This document shows positions 27,646-35,690 of a stretch of 64,000 nucleotides of DNA, piece after piece. Source of the stretch: an uncultured Bacteroidota bacterium (GTDB lineage Bacteria > Bacteroidota > Bacteroidia > NS11-12g > UBA9320); the NCBI GenBank assembly GCA_937124965.1, contig CAKZLB010000013.1:425154-489153 (forward strand). Reading direction: 5' to 3'. Every line of letters begins with the position of its first letter. Positions within the stretch are counted from its first letter, which is position 1. The position numbers were made by a program, and so were the translations under genes. The notes beneath the pieces were generated by a model. That model had not been told where the DNA came from. It was given only the letters and a program-made list of their open reading frames with translations, and made no database searches.

Positions 27646-28081
27646 AATTATTGTTTTTGATTTTATGTTTGTTTTCGATTTGTGTTACTATGAAATAGAG
27701 CAAGGCAGTAAAAAGACAGGTAGCTAGATATACTTTCATCATATGCTGACCTCTAAATTCAGACTCCAAGATTACATTTGAATACTGCATACCTAACCCC
27801 CCTATCATATAGCTGATAGGAATTATTGTTAGTACATAAGGTGTGATTTTCTTAGCCTTAAAAACAATGAGGAAGTAGAGAAAACCAGTTAGAAAGTTTG
27901 AAATACCAAAAGCACTCATCAAAACTAAACTATCAGAAGTAGGCTCAATTTTAGCCAAATATTCTGCTGCATCCCTAACCCTAAAAGTATGAGTGAAGCC
28001 TCTTATTATATCTAATACACCCAAGAGCAAAAGAACAAATGAGCATAGTTTTAATGCAGCTTTTTTATTTAAGTATTTCAT
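27629..28081 (-). CDS. Small membrane protein with four helices
   Basis: 150 residues with about four membrane segments (10-30, 50-72, 78-100, 112-132) and a charged tail. Family not recognised with confidence; the layout resembles DUF4345-like small membrane proteins. It is the second gene of the exporter/two-component operon. Confidence 0.75.
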   Translation of the reverse strand: MKYLNKKAALKLCSFVLLLLGVLDIIRGFTHTFRVRDAAEYLAKIEPTSDSLVLMSAFGISNFLTGFLYFLIVFKAKKITPYVLTIIPISYMIGGLGMQYSNVILESEFRGQHMMKVYLATCLFTALLYFIVTQIENKHKIKNNNFDKDN

Positions 28082-28095
28082 AATCTAAGTTTGTA

Positions 28096-28473
28096 TTAAA
28101 TCCGGTTCCAAATTATGGTTTTGCCAAACCAGCCTTTGCTAAGTGTTAGTTTAATTTTGTTTTTATTGACAAGGGTTAACGATGCAGAGAGCTTTGTTTT
28201 GTTCTCTGGTGCAATAAAGACCCCACAGCAATATTCTTTGACTGATTCTTTCTCAAGGTTTCTCAATAGGATAATTTCGTCATTACTCTTAATTCGTTTA
28301 TCTTCTTCTGGGTTAGTTGAACCAATCAACTGCCCGTAGTATTTTCCATCTTTTTCGAAGATCTTAAATATTGCCTGCTTCCCTTCGGGTTGCCAAGTAC
28401 CTAGAATACCAGCTTGAGAAAAGGAGACTGAACTAGTTAAAACGCAGATTATCGATGCAAAGAATAATTTCAT
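28096..28473 (-). CDS. DUF2147-like secreted protein
   Basis: 125 residues from the ATG at 28473, chosen because it starts a normal signal peptide (MKLFFASIICVLTSSVSFSQ). The mature part GTWQPEGKQAIFKIFEKDGKY and GKTIIWNR fits the DUF2147 lipocalin-like family, small secreted proteins of unknown function. It appears to be the first gene of the nine-gene minus-strand operon that ends with the LytTR regulator. Confidence 0.8.
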   Translation of the reverse strand: MKLFFASIICVLTSSVSFSQAGILGTWQPEGKQAIFKIFEKDGKYYGQLIGSTNPEEDKRIKSNDEIILLRNLEKESVKEYCCGVFIAPENKTKLSASLTLVNKNKIKLTLSKGWFGKTIIWNRI

Positions 28474-28786
28474 AACTATCAATTTATGATCAAAGATTAG
28501 AACCAAACAGCAGTACAATCGACCTTAATCAAGTGAAGTGAACAAATGGAAAGGTGAATTGAATGGATTATCTGTGAACTATATATGGCTTGATATTAAG
28601 ATAGAGGAATTAATAAATTTATAATCTGAATTGTACTTCTTCAATTCAAGTAACCACTAAGTCACTACTGGCTTTAGTTAATCTATTCAAACAATTATTT
28701 TCTAACGAAATCGCCTGAATTAAACCCCTCGAAAAGTGAGTTTTGATTGCAACTCTGTATAAGAAGGGGCGCTACAAAAAGCGCTA

Positions 28787-28821
28787 AACCCTTGTAAGAT
28801 AAATACTTGCAAGGGTTTTTT
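28787..28821 (+). terminator. Orphan rho-independent terminator
   Basis: AACCCTTGTAAG, seven-base loop, CTTGCAAGGGTT and a T-run. It points along the plus strand, but no plus-strand gene lies within 8 kb upstream except tRNA-Asn, which has its own terminator. It may end an unrecognised small RNA or remain from a lost gene. Confidence 0.8.
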
Positions 28822-28910
28822 GTTGAAGGGTACAACATAGGTAAAACATTTGAAAATTATATTCATGATGTTATCAAATGATTCAGCTTCCTAGAGATAA
28901 ATCAGAACAT

Positions 28911-28941
28911 AAAAAAACCGCTTAAACGAGAAGTTTAGCGG
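28911..28941 (-). terminator. Rho-independent terminator, minus strand
   Basis: On the minus strand CCGCTAAAC, loop, GTTTAAGCGG (one bulged A) then seven T. It would end transcripts coming from the accessory strip to the right. Confidence 0.85.
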
Positions 28942-28969
28942 CATTACAACGATTCAGAGATCAAGGTTG

Positions 28970-28989
28970 TGATTAGTTGGGACTAATCA
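28970..28989. repeat. Perfect 8-bp hairpin
   Basis: TGATTAGT-TGGG-ACTAATCA. No T-run. It lies between the frameshifted NTR-like gene and its terminator. Confidence 0.5.
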
Positions 28990-29045
28990 TCCTCCATTAA
29001 TAGTAACATGATGCTAGCATTGTGTATGGCCAGTGTTGGAGCCCG

Positions 29046-29607
29046 TTAGTTTTCTCGTTTATGGATAAATAATAAATTCAAGGTGATAGATATTGTTAAT
29101 GCAAGGAACAAAAGACTTTTTGTTTTAATCTCCTTTTCTTTAAAATTACCACCAATGCTTTTCTTTACCGTTAAGTCAGTAGTCGGTTCTCCAAGTATTT
29201 TCAAGTCTTCGGATGCAGTTTGCATAAGCTTTGTCGGGTGCTCTCAAGCTCGTGGTTATCCCTTTGTGTATTACGTTTTCTGCGTAGATTAGATATGTAG
29301 AACCTACTTCAAACTGATAACTACACGCAGATCCTACGTAAAGTTTAATTAGACTAGTGTTTTCATGCATTTTTTGCCAACATCTTTTTGGCTCAATAAG
29401 CAGATATTCGGGTGCACCGTTAACATTCTGGTCAATGTTAGTAGTGTCATACTCGAGGGATAAAATATTGCCCTCGAAGATTATTACATCTTTATTAAGT
29501 CCATACTCATTAATCCTATCTTCAATAGACTTGTTCGTCAATGTGTAACTACAAGATTTTGAAATACTTGATGTCACGAGAAGTACAAATAACAATGATA
29601 GTTTCAT
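29046..29607 (-). pseudogene. NTR/TIMP-like secreted protein with C-terminal membrane anchor, apparently frameshifted
   Basis: From the ATG at 29607 there is a signal peptide (MKLSLLFVLLVTSSIS), a Cys-rich mature domain with GSACSYQFEVGSTYLIYAE, typical of netrin/TIMP-like (NTR) domains, and the frame then stops at 29176. The frame shifted by one base continues cleanly past that point: TKLMQTASEDLKILGEPTTD, a linker, a membrane helix (SLLFLALTISITLNLLF) and HKREN before a TAA at 29046-29048. SEDLKxLGE followed by an anchor is what I expect at the end of such proteins, so the shift lies at about 29225-29270. Either the gene is disrupted, or there is a base error. Confidence 0.65.
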
Positions 29608-29645
29608 TTTAATGCCACCTAATGGTTTCGGGCACTAGGCATAGC

Positions 29646-29679
29646 TTGGAATGTGCTGAGTATGCACATATATGACTTA
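29646..29679 (+). repeat. Intergenic repeat motif, copy A
   Basis: TTGGAATG, 18 bases, ATGACTTA; inside is a 6-bp hairpin ATGTGC/GCACAT. It lies just upstream of the NTR-like gene. A second copy is at 33078-33113. Confidence 0.5.
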
Positions 29680-29757
29680 CACCAAATTTTGGTTAAAGAG
29701 TTTAACACCCTTCTGGAAGTTCAATTATTGGTACTGAAACAGCATCTACTTTGTTGT

Positions 29758-30027
29758 TTATGGTAATATAGAATTTTTAACAAAGGATAATGTTAATACT
29801 AACACTATCACGATAGAAAACAATCGATCTAGAGAACCTTTAGTTTTTTGGGTATTTATTAAGAAAATTCCTATGATAAATGTAATTATGACCCCAAATA
29901 ACATGATATCCAAATAGTGGCTTCGGCTTGGTTTATGTCCCTCGCAATCAATTGCGAGAGCGATTGGTTGTACAAGAATGTCAGATATAAATAATGCAAG
30001 TCTAATTGATGAAAATAATACAGTCAC
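29758..30027 (-). CDS. Small membrane protein of unknown function (GTG start)
   Basis: 89 residues with about three membrane segments (8-25, 41-59, 68-84). The start is a GTG that overlaps the TAG stop of another reading frame by one base (TAGTG), which suggests translational coupling to the frameshifted gene upstream. No family recognised. Confidence 0.5.
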   Translation of the reverse strand: MTVLFSSIRLALFISDILVQPIALAIDCEGHKPSRSHYLDIMLFGVIITFIIGIFLINTQKTKGSLDRLFSIVIVLVLTLSFVKNSILP

Positions 30028-30262
30028 TAAAACGCTATGTCCAACTTTTTCAATCTATTCTTGTTAAAAAGTTGAATCAAGAAAATCGCAAATAAAAAAG
30101 ATGTAGTACAAGAGTTGGTGCCGTTTTCAACTCACCACCATAGTCGGTAAACCCCCAAATTACAATCAAGCATACAAATAATGAGGAAGGCTCACTATTT
30201 ATAGTCGTTTTAGCGTGCAACAATTCAATTTTGAGAAGCCCAGTGCGCCCGTTTTCAGACAA
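30027..30262 (-). pseudogene. Possible frameshifted small membrane-protein gene
   Basis: A 61-codon frame from 30262 gives a hydrophobic segment (LFVCLIVIWGFTDYGG) and stops at 30077. After a one-base shift near an AAAA run at about 30125, another frame continues with SFLFAIFLIQLFNKNRLKK and stops with TAG at 30027-30029, exactly overlapping the GTG of the next membrane-protein gene. The coupling favours a real but disrupted gene; evidence is modest. Confidence 0.35.
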
Positions 30263-30298
30263 GAATGGCTCTTTAATTTATAGTTTATAAAATAATAA

Positions 30299-31189
30299 TT
30301 AACGAAAAGGAGCTCTATATTCTAGTGTTAAAACACGTGAATTTTGTTTAGTAGATGTTAGCTGTTGTATAGTAATAACCTCAATCAATTTCCCATTGTA
30401 CCATTGCTGCCTGGCAATACATTGCCGTTTATCATATAAATAACGGTATTCTGTTTGGTCATTTGCTCTTTCTTGGGAAAGCACTCTAAATGAAACCATT
30501 CGTCCAATTGTGTCATACGTCTTTTCTTCTTTGTATACATTGTGGAGTTTCCTTCGATGGATACTTCCATAATAAAACTCTCTAATCCGGACATTAGACT
30601 TTGGATATAAATACACCTGAATTCTAATAGATGGTTGAGTGCTCCATTTACACTCATTGCTGTCTATGTATTGTTGCCAGTACTCCATCAAGGAATCATT
30701 TCGATATATCCAACGATATAGAAATTGACAGGATGTGTCGCCATGCTTTCCAATTCTCCATTTGATTTGATCAACAACGGAATCTGTTTCAGTAATATTT
30801 ATTGTTGTAGAATAAAAACTATTTGTTGGCTGTTTACTAACTCCTTTTTTGTTGCACTCGAGCACAAATCCATGATCTTCGCCTTTTGCACTTTCCTGCC
30901 ATTTCCAATAACTTTTATCACCGAAGATTTTATGTTCACTATATTGAGAGGTTCGAATCACCCCATTCCGCAATACTGAGAAAGCGCAACCTCCAACGAA
31001 TTCCAATGTGTCATTTAGACCAGAAGCATGATATTGAGATATTTGAAAAGGTTGAGTCAGGCTATCAAAAAGTCTATTATAATTTGAACAGTCATCGAGT
31101 AAGTCAAATAGTTCATATCCAGTATAATAGTTTTGAGCGGAAACGCTATTTATGCTTCCAACTAGCAATGCGATAATAAGTAATCTCAT
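30299..31189 (-). CDS. Secreted protein of unknown function
   Basis: 296 residues with a signal peptide (SINSVSAQ) and a mature domain with three or four cysteines and many aromatic residues. The C-terminal third (KEEKTYDTIGRMVSFRVLS, TEYRYLYDKRQCIARQQWYNGK) looks like YD-type beta strands seen in extracellular proteins. Family not recognised. It is a single minus-strand gene with no close partner. Confidence 0.7.
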   Translation of the reverse strand: MRLLIIALLVGSINSVSAQNYYTGYELFDLLDDCSNYNRLFDSLTQPFQISQYHASGLNDTLEFVGGCAFSVLRNGVIRTSQYSEHKIFGDKSYWKWQESAKGEDHGFVLECNKKGVSKQPTNSFYSTTINITETDSVVDQIKWRIGKHGDTSCQFLYRWIYRNDSLMEYWQQYIDSNECKWSTQPSIRIQVYLYPKSNVRIREFYYGSIHRRKLHNVYKEEKTYDTIGRMVSFRVLSQERANDQTEYRYLYDKRQCIARQQWYNGKLIEVITIQQLTSTKQNSRVLTLEYRAPFR

Positions 31190-31293
31190 TTTATGTCGTA
31201 TAAATATATCAAATTAAGGGTCAACTACTTGCTCCAGAAATAGTCAGCTTACTTGACATTTAACCTTCATTTATCATTCGCATGTATAGCCAG

Positions 31294-31623
31294 TTATTTT
31301 TCTACTATTTTCTTGAAAATATGGTCGAATTCACCACGAACAATTAAATGATTAACAATTTCTTCGATTTCTTGTCGATTTATTTTTTCTACAATCACCA
31401 TGTCGGAAGCCCAAAAGAATGTACCGTTTAAAAACTCACCAGTTTTCTTATTCTTCTGTCTTATGAATTCAATGTTTTGATACGTGAAGAATGTTGCAAT
31501 TGCTCTACTGCTATCGACAAAAGTTACGATCACATCTGAATTGTCATTTACCTCTAATTCTCCTTCGACAATAGAACCTTTGTGCTCACTTTCAATCCAT
31601 ATACTTTTAATTTGCTTGTTCAT
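31294..31623 (-). CDS. Small cytoplasmic protein of unknown function
   Basis: 109 residues, no signal peptide or membrane segment; predicted beta-rich N-terminal two thirds (SIVEGELEVNDNSDVIVTFVDSS style) and a helical charged end. No family recognised. Isolated in the accessory strip. Confidence 0.65.
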   Translation of the reverse strand: MNKQIKSIWIESEHKGSIVEGELEVNDNSDVIVTFVDSSRAIATFFTYQNIEFIRQKNKKTGEFLNGTFFWASDMVIVEKINRQEIEEIVNHLIVRGEFDHIFKKIVEK

Positions 31624-31689
31624 GTTTAATCATCTTACCTTGGCTTAACGGCATTTATATTCAATTTGCACGATGTTTTTATTCAGTTA

Positions 31690-32409
31690 TCATTTTGTTC
31701 CAAATACCCCAGAAGCACATCCCCAAAAGTAGTTTTTATAAGATGACTTAACTCCAAGGTCTAAGAGACAGGTGTGAAAATGCATACAGTTACCAAATTC
31801 TGAACAATAGGTTCCTAACATTCTGTAGTCGTCTCTGTTACCCATAAATATTCTACCAATTATCGGAATCAATATTTTTAGGTAAAACATATAGAACCAT
31901 CTCAATAAATAATGTTTTGGTTTAGATATCTCGATTAATGCAAAACTACCTTTAGGTTTCAATATTCGTCTTATCTCGTATGCGAGTTTTCGCTGTTGGT
32001 CTTTATTAAACGTCTTTATTCCAAATGTTGAAATAACGAAATCAGCGGAATTGTCTGGAATGTCATTATCTAAAATGTTAGTCTTTTTTAAAACTATATT
32101 TTTTGTTCTTAATCTTTTCAAATGCTCGGATGCCTTTCTATTCATCTCATCAGAGATATCAACAGCTATGATTTGCCCCGGTTCAGTAAGTTTAGTTTGG
32201 ATGTTGCCCCAAGATTCGCCCATCCCAGACATCAAATCATACCCAATAGAATTATGTTTTACCTCAGGTAAGTCATTTAAGCACTGCCTTCTCCATCTCG
32301 ATGTAAACCCGAATGAAATTATCAGATTAGCGAGTCCATAAGTTTTAGACATTCTATCGAATATCCCACTAACAAATTCTGGGTCGTATATGTCGGAGTT
32401 TTTTTTCAA
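31690..32409 (-). CDS. Class I SAM-dependent methyltransferase (UbiE-like)
   Basis: 239 residues with the UbiE-like opening IFDRMSKTYGLANLIISFG, motif I GYDLMSGMGESWG, acidic loop IIAVDISDEM, and LKPKGSFALIEISKP after the NxxDxxxSTFG post-I region. The first codon is TTG; no ATG lies upstream in frame and the first ATG downstream (inside the MSKTYG motif) would cut the domain. A hydrophobic insert (LLRWFYMFYLKILIPIIG) suggests a membrane-bound substrate such as a quinone or lipid. Not menG by context. Confidence 0.82.
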   Translation of the reverse strand: MKKNSDIYDPEFVSGIFDRMSKTYGLANLIISFGFTSRWRRQCLNDLPEVKHNSIGYDLMSGMGESWGNIQTKLTEPGQIIAVDISDEMNRKASEHLKRLRTKNIVLKKTNILDNDIPDNSADFVISTFGIKTFNKDQQRKLAYEIRRILKPKGSFALIEISKPKHYLLRWFYMFYLKILIPIIGRIFMGNRDDYRMLGTYCSEFGNCMHFHTCLLDLGVKSSYKNYFWGCASGVFGTK

Positions 32410-32620
32410 GGGTATAAACAGAAATTATTAAGCCCGTGCGCATGTTGCCCTTTGGTCAAAATGCATGGCATATAAAACGGATTAGATATAGGATTGCTAT
32501 TTGATCATTTGTGCAGCCAAGATACGAATTCGTTGGAATAGAAACCTGCAAGCATGGCTTGCCGACATAATTTCTTAAACGATTTTGTCATGTTTACTTA
32601 TATTTTTTTGTCATTTAGAC

Positions 32621-33004
32621 TTAGTTATTACTTAACATGACAAGAGCCTGAAATCCCCCATAAACCATTCTTTCTGCATCAAAAATCACTCTCTTAGGGT
32701 CGACTAAAGGTGTAACTAATTCTGTCATTCTTGAATCAGTCGGAACTATTTTATTAGCCCTATCACGAACATCTTTAGACGGAAAAACTACCCATCCAAA
32801 AATAACTACCTCATCTTTTTTCATATCCACTAATTCAATAAAAGAGCGGGTGCCTGCTAATTTCAAATCGTCTCCAACAAATTCAAAGTATTGAAGCGCT
32901 CCATATTCTTTCCAAATCTTTGCCACTTTTTCTGCAACCGCCTTGTACTCTTTCAGGTGAATTCGAGGAATAGGAAGTACAAATCCATCTATGTAGGTTT
33001 CCAT
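32621..33004 (-). CDS. DUF1428-family protein (YbaA-like)
   Basis: 127 residues matching the DUF1428 family from end to end: an opening DGFVLPIPRIHLKEYKAVAE, then WKEYGALQYFEFVGDD, EVVIFGWVVFPSK and ERMVYGGFQALVML. These are dimeric ferredoxin-like fold proteins of unknown role. Complete and intact. Confidence 0.9.
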   Translation of the reverse strand: METYIDGFVLPIPRIHLKEYKAVAEKVAKIWKEYGALQYFEFVGDDLKLAGTRSFIELVDMKKDEVVIFGWVVFPSKDVRDRANKIVPTDSRMTELVTPLVDPKRVIFDAERMVYGGFQALVMLSNN

Positions 33005-33077
33005 AACGTTATTTGTTTTATATTAATAGTGAATAGATGTTTCATGGTTTATAAAGGTGTCTGGGGTGAGGCGCTGT

Positions 33078-33113
33078 TTGGAATGCGTGCAGACGTTGAG
33101 CGGTTATGACTTA
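33078..33113 (+). repeat. Intergenic repeat motif, copy B
   Basis: TTGGAATG, 20 bases, ATGACTTA, the same framed motif as at 29646-29679. It lies between two minus-strand genes. A weaker inverted copy (TAAGTCAC, 24 bases, AATTCCAA) is at 33852-33891. Confidence 0.5.
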
Positions 33114-33133
33114 TACTTAATGTTAGTAACAGT

Positions 33134-33694
33134 TTATTTGTGCTGATTATACCACCTTTTTGCATCTTCTTTCCATCTGATACAATTCAAGCTCTCCACT
33201 TCATTAATGTTAAATTCAGGCCAAAGTGATGGATAGAAGTTTTTTCGATATCCATCAATCATTCTTGTGGCTTCTATTCCAACAGTGGAATGGGGGTGGT
33301 CAAAAGTTGTCATGTCTCCATAAACTGAGAATATAGGTATTGTAGGCTCACTATTGTCCATTAGTAAAACCAAATCATCTATATGCTGTTTCTTTATCCA
33401 ATTCGGAGGGACTTGGATGTCATACATTAAACTACCTTGTAAGGCATTCTGTGCTGAAGGACTTGGAACTAATTTGACACATCTATGTTTTCCGTTCTCC
33501 ACTTTTAACATTTCTAAAAATTTAATCGGGCTAACTGTATCCAAATCCACGAATAAAGATGTATAGGTTATAACTGAATCAACTTTAGAAATTTCAATTT
33601 GTTCAGCTTCAGGCGGTGTCTTGCGACCTTTCGATTGGTCGCAGCCATATGATACTGATTGAACAAAAACAAGAATTAATAATCGGTTTACCAT
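33134..33694 (-). CDS. Lipoprotein of unknown function
   Basis: 186 residues from the ATG at 33694, chosen because it begins a lipoprotein signal with lipobox VSYGC followed by DQSKG. The mature domain contains VPPNWIKKQHIDDLVLLMD and ends with WKEDAKRWYNQHK; no family recognised. No close neighbour. Confidence 0.7.
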   Translation of the reverse strand: MVNRLLILVFVQSVSYGCDQSKGRKTPPEAEQIEISKVDSVITYTSLFVDLDTVSPIKFLEMLKVENGKHRCVKLVPSPSAQNALQGSLMYDIQVPPNWIKKQHIDDLVLLMDNSEPTIPIFSVYGDMTTFDHPHSTVGIEATRMIDGYRKNFYPSLWPEFNINEVESLNCIRWKEDAKRWYNQHK

Positions 33695-34271
33695 CCTTTT
33701 TATACAGGAGCTATCTAGTTTCTGTCCGAAAAAAGCGTGAACTCTATGATCAAATTCACAGGCCATTTATTTCAATATTGTGTTTCGAAATAAAAGTTGC
33801 ACTTCTTGTTCTCAAACTAAACTCAGTTGGTTTTGGCAAAGCTTCGCCCCCTAAGTCACATAGTATTAGGCTTGGAAAGCACAAATTCCAAAAAAAATCT
33901 AAGATATCCAACTAGATTTCAGAAAACCATTTCTATTTAGACTAACACATAAATGCAAGCAAACATAATGTTCTAGTGTTTGCAATTACACTTGTTGCTT
34001 GTGCTTGCCATAGAACCAATTGAGGATAAGACCTGATGACAAACCTTACTTCAGCTACTATTATCAATAGTCTACCTTACACTTAAATCATTATTCGTTC
34101 AACTCAAAGAACACTTTAACGACGCCAACCGAGCAACTGGGGGTGGACTTATTAAATAAACGCAGCGAGACGTCACCAACTAGCATTAAAAAGAATACAA
34201 TCAGAAGCAATAAAGAGTTACTTTATGAACAATCTACATACATTCTCCAAGAAAGTTACCAGTTAACCATG
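33695..34271. other. 577-base gene-free region with inverted repeats
   Basis: No convincing gene. It holds a degenerate inverted copy of the strip's intergenic motif (33852-33891) and a cluster of nested GCAAGCAAACA / TGTTTGC / GCTTGC repeats at about 33955-34012 that can fold in more than one way. No IS or att signature is recognised. Confidence 0.5.
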
Positions 34272-34928
34272 TTAGTCAATCACTCGACTTCGCTTCTTTT
34301 CATCAAGAATAATCCACAACACTATAACACTGGTCAACGCTGCAAAAAAACACCAAATAGATAAAATCCGGTCACTTATAAAAAGCTTGGTCCCAACATA
34401 GGCCAATATATTCATCACCCCTAACAACCACGTTTTAGGTACTTTTGACAACAAGGTCGGTACCACAGTAACAAGGAGGTATAAAACACCAAATGTTGAA
34501 TGGATATTTTCCGAAACATCGAAATTATAAATTATACTGCAATCCAAAATTCCTGCTTCAACATTTCGAAACACCAAGGTATAAGCTAGTGCTAAACTGA
34601 CAAATACTCCAACAAAAAAGAAACTCTTAATCAGTTTCTTACGTTTGACATCGGCTTCAATTTGCCACATAGACATTGGCACCCAAATTGGCCAGACAAT
34701 CCATGCGAACACAATAAAAGCCGAGGCACTTACATCTTTGATAAACGCAAAACGTTCATACAAGAGTGATAACCACACGAAGCCTTCCGCTAATTGTTGA
34801 ATCCCAAAAAACAGGGGGATGCACCCTAATAGCTTATACGGTAAACTAGACGCTTTACTCAATGAAACGACGCCCACCGTGGTTATAATAGCAGCAGCAG
34901 AAAAACTAGCTTCTGGAGAAAAACACAT
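34272..34928 (-). CDS. DUF6629-like integral membrane protein
   Basis: 218 residues from the ATG at 34928, chosen because the family begins MCFSxxASF, as here (MCFSPEASFSAAAI). About six or seven membrane helices, with FFGIQQLAEGFVWL in the second and WPIWVPMSMW in the third. Function unknown. The frame is open a further 34 codons upstream, but those residues are not membrane-protein-like. Confidence 0.8.
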   Translation of the reverse strand: MCFSPEASFSAAAIITTVGVVSLSKASSLPYKLLGCIPLFFGIQQLAEGFVWLSLLYERFAFIKDVSASAFIVFAWIVWPIWVPMSMWQIEADVKRKKLIKSFFFVGVFVSLALAYTLVFRNVEAGILDCSIIYNFDVSENIHSTFGVLYLLVTVVPTLLSKVPKTWLLGVMNILAYVGTKLFISDRILSIWCFFAALTSVIVLWIILDEKKRSRVID

Positions 34929-35276
34929 TAATAAATTACTAATTACTTGTTGTTGGGTAAAGATAAGGAAATCAAATAATCTTGAATGGTTTAGAGCTTG
35001 ATAAAATCGTATTTGCGAGAAACTAACCAATCAAAACGTGCTTTTACAATTCCGAATCAGTAAGCATTGTGAAGGTTTAAATCGTATATGTCCTGTTCGA
35101 TTAAACCGAATGTTCTGAAAATTATGCACTTGATCTAAAAAAATCAAAAAATGAAGCAACAAGTTAGCATATTGACTTACAGCAAATTACAATGCATTTG
35201 CACAAGTAAAATTAATTATGACAAATTAATTATTGCATTGGCACAATATTTTCAACTATCTTTGTAAACAACGGTT
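34929..35276. other. 348-base divergent promoter region
   Basis: AT-rich gap between the DUF6629-like gene and the sorting-domain mini-gene. It contains a full promoter for the latter (35233-35264); nothing else is recognised. Confidence 0.5.
35233..35264 (+). promoter_or_regulatory. Promoter of the sorting-domain mini-gene
   Basis: TTG at 35233-35235, 21 bases, TATCTTTG at 35257-35264, both matching the Bacteroidota consensus; the ATG follows 12 bases later. Confidence 0.65.
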
Positions 35277-35609
35277 ATGAAACGAATTTTACTTCTTTTA
35301 GTTATTGGTGTGAGTTTGATGTCTTTTGGGACATTGACTTCGTCTAACGATGAGATGACAGCTGGTACGATTAAATTGGGTCAGAATTACCCAAATCCTG
35401 CTATCGGCAAAACTTACATCGAAGCATCGTTTAACGGTGAAGCTACGTTAACCGTTTATAACGTGGTAGGAAAAGTTATTGAAGAGCGGGTTGTTACATC
35501 TTCAATGATAGTTCTTGACGTTTCCAATTACACAGAAGGTATATACCTTTACACGTTAGAAAGTAACGGAGAAAAATTAACAAAACGTATGACGGTTAAG
35601 AAACCGTAA
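35277..35609 (+). CDS. Standalone type IX secretion sorting-domain protein
   Basis: 110 residues: signal peptide (about 1-22), a short linker, and a complete Por-type C-terminal sorting domain (KLGQNYPNPAIGKTYIE, LTVYNVVGKVIEE, YTEGIYLYTLESNGEKL, KRMTVKK). Normally this domain is the tail of a large secreted enzyme or adhesin and directs it through the type IX system. Here there is no cargo at all. It has its own promoter and terminator, so it is a real, independently expressed gene rather than a fragment. Confidence 0.85.
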   Translation: MKRILLLLVIGVSLMSFGTLTSSNDEMTAGTIKLGQNYPNPAIGKTYIEASFNGEATLTVYNVVGKVIEERVVTSSMIVLDVSNYTEGIYLYTLESNGEKLTKRMTVKKP

Positions 35610-35634
35610 TACATAACATAAGAAAATCTTAAAA

Positions 35635-35672
35635 TAAAAAGCCTGATTAGAAATTCTAATCAGGCTTTTTTT
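35635..35672. terminator. Bidirectional terminator
   Basis: AAAAAGCCTGATTAG, short loop, CTAATCAGGCTTTTTTT. Both flanks carry the needed A/T runs, so it can serve the mini-gene (plus) and the mutase gene (minus). Confidence 0.92.
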
Positions 35673-35690
35673 ATGGCTATTAATCCGTAA

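Larger units (their letters stand above)
28474..29045. other. 572-base gene-free region with two oppositely oriented terminators
   Basis: No credible gene. It holds the upstream region of the exporter operon, an orphan plus-strand terminator (28787-28821), a minus-strand terminator (28911-28941) and a short perfect hairpin (28970-28989). A sequence AGCGC/GCGCT stem lies directly before the orphan terminator. Confidence 0.6.

Noticed and set aside
28474-34271. Chromosomal integron array
   Set aside because: Same-strand small genes and structured spacers suggested it, but I find no integrase, no paired RYYYAAC/GTTRRRY boxes, and the shared motif has only two clear copies.
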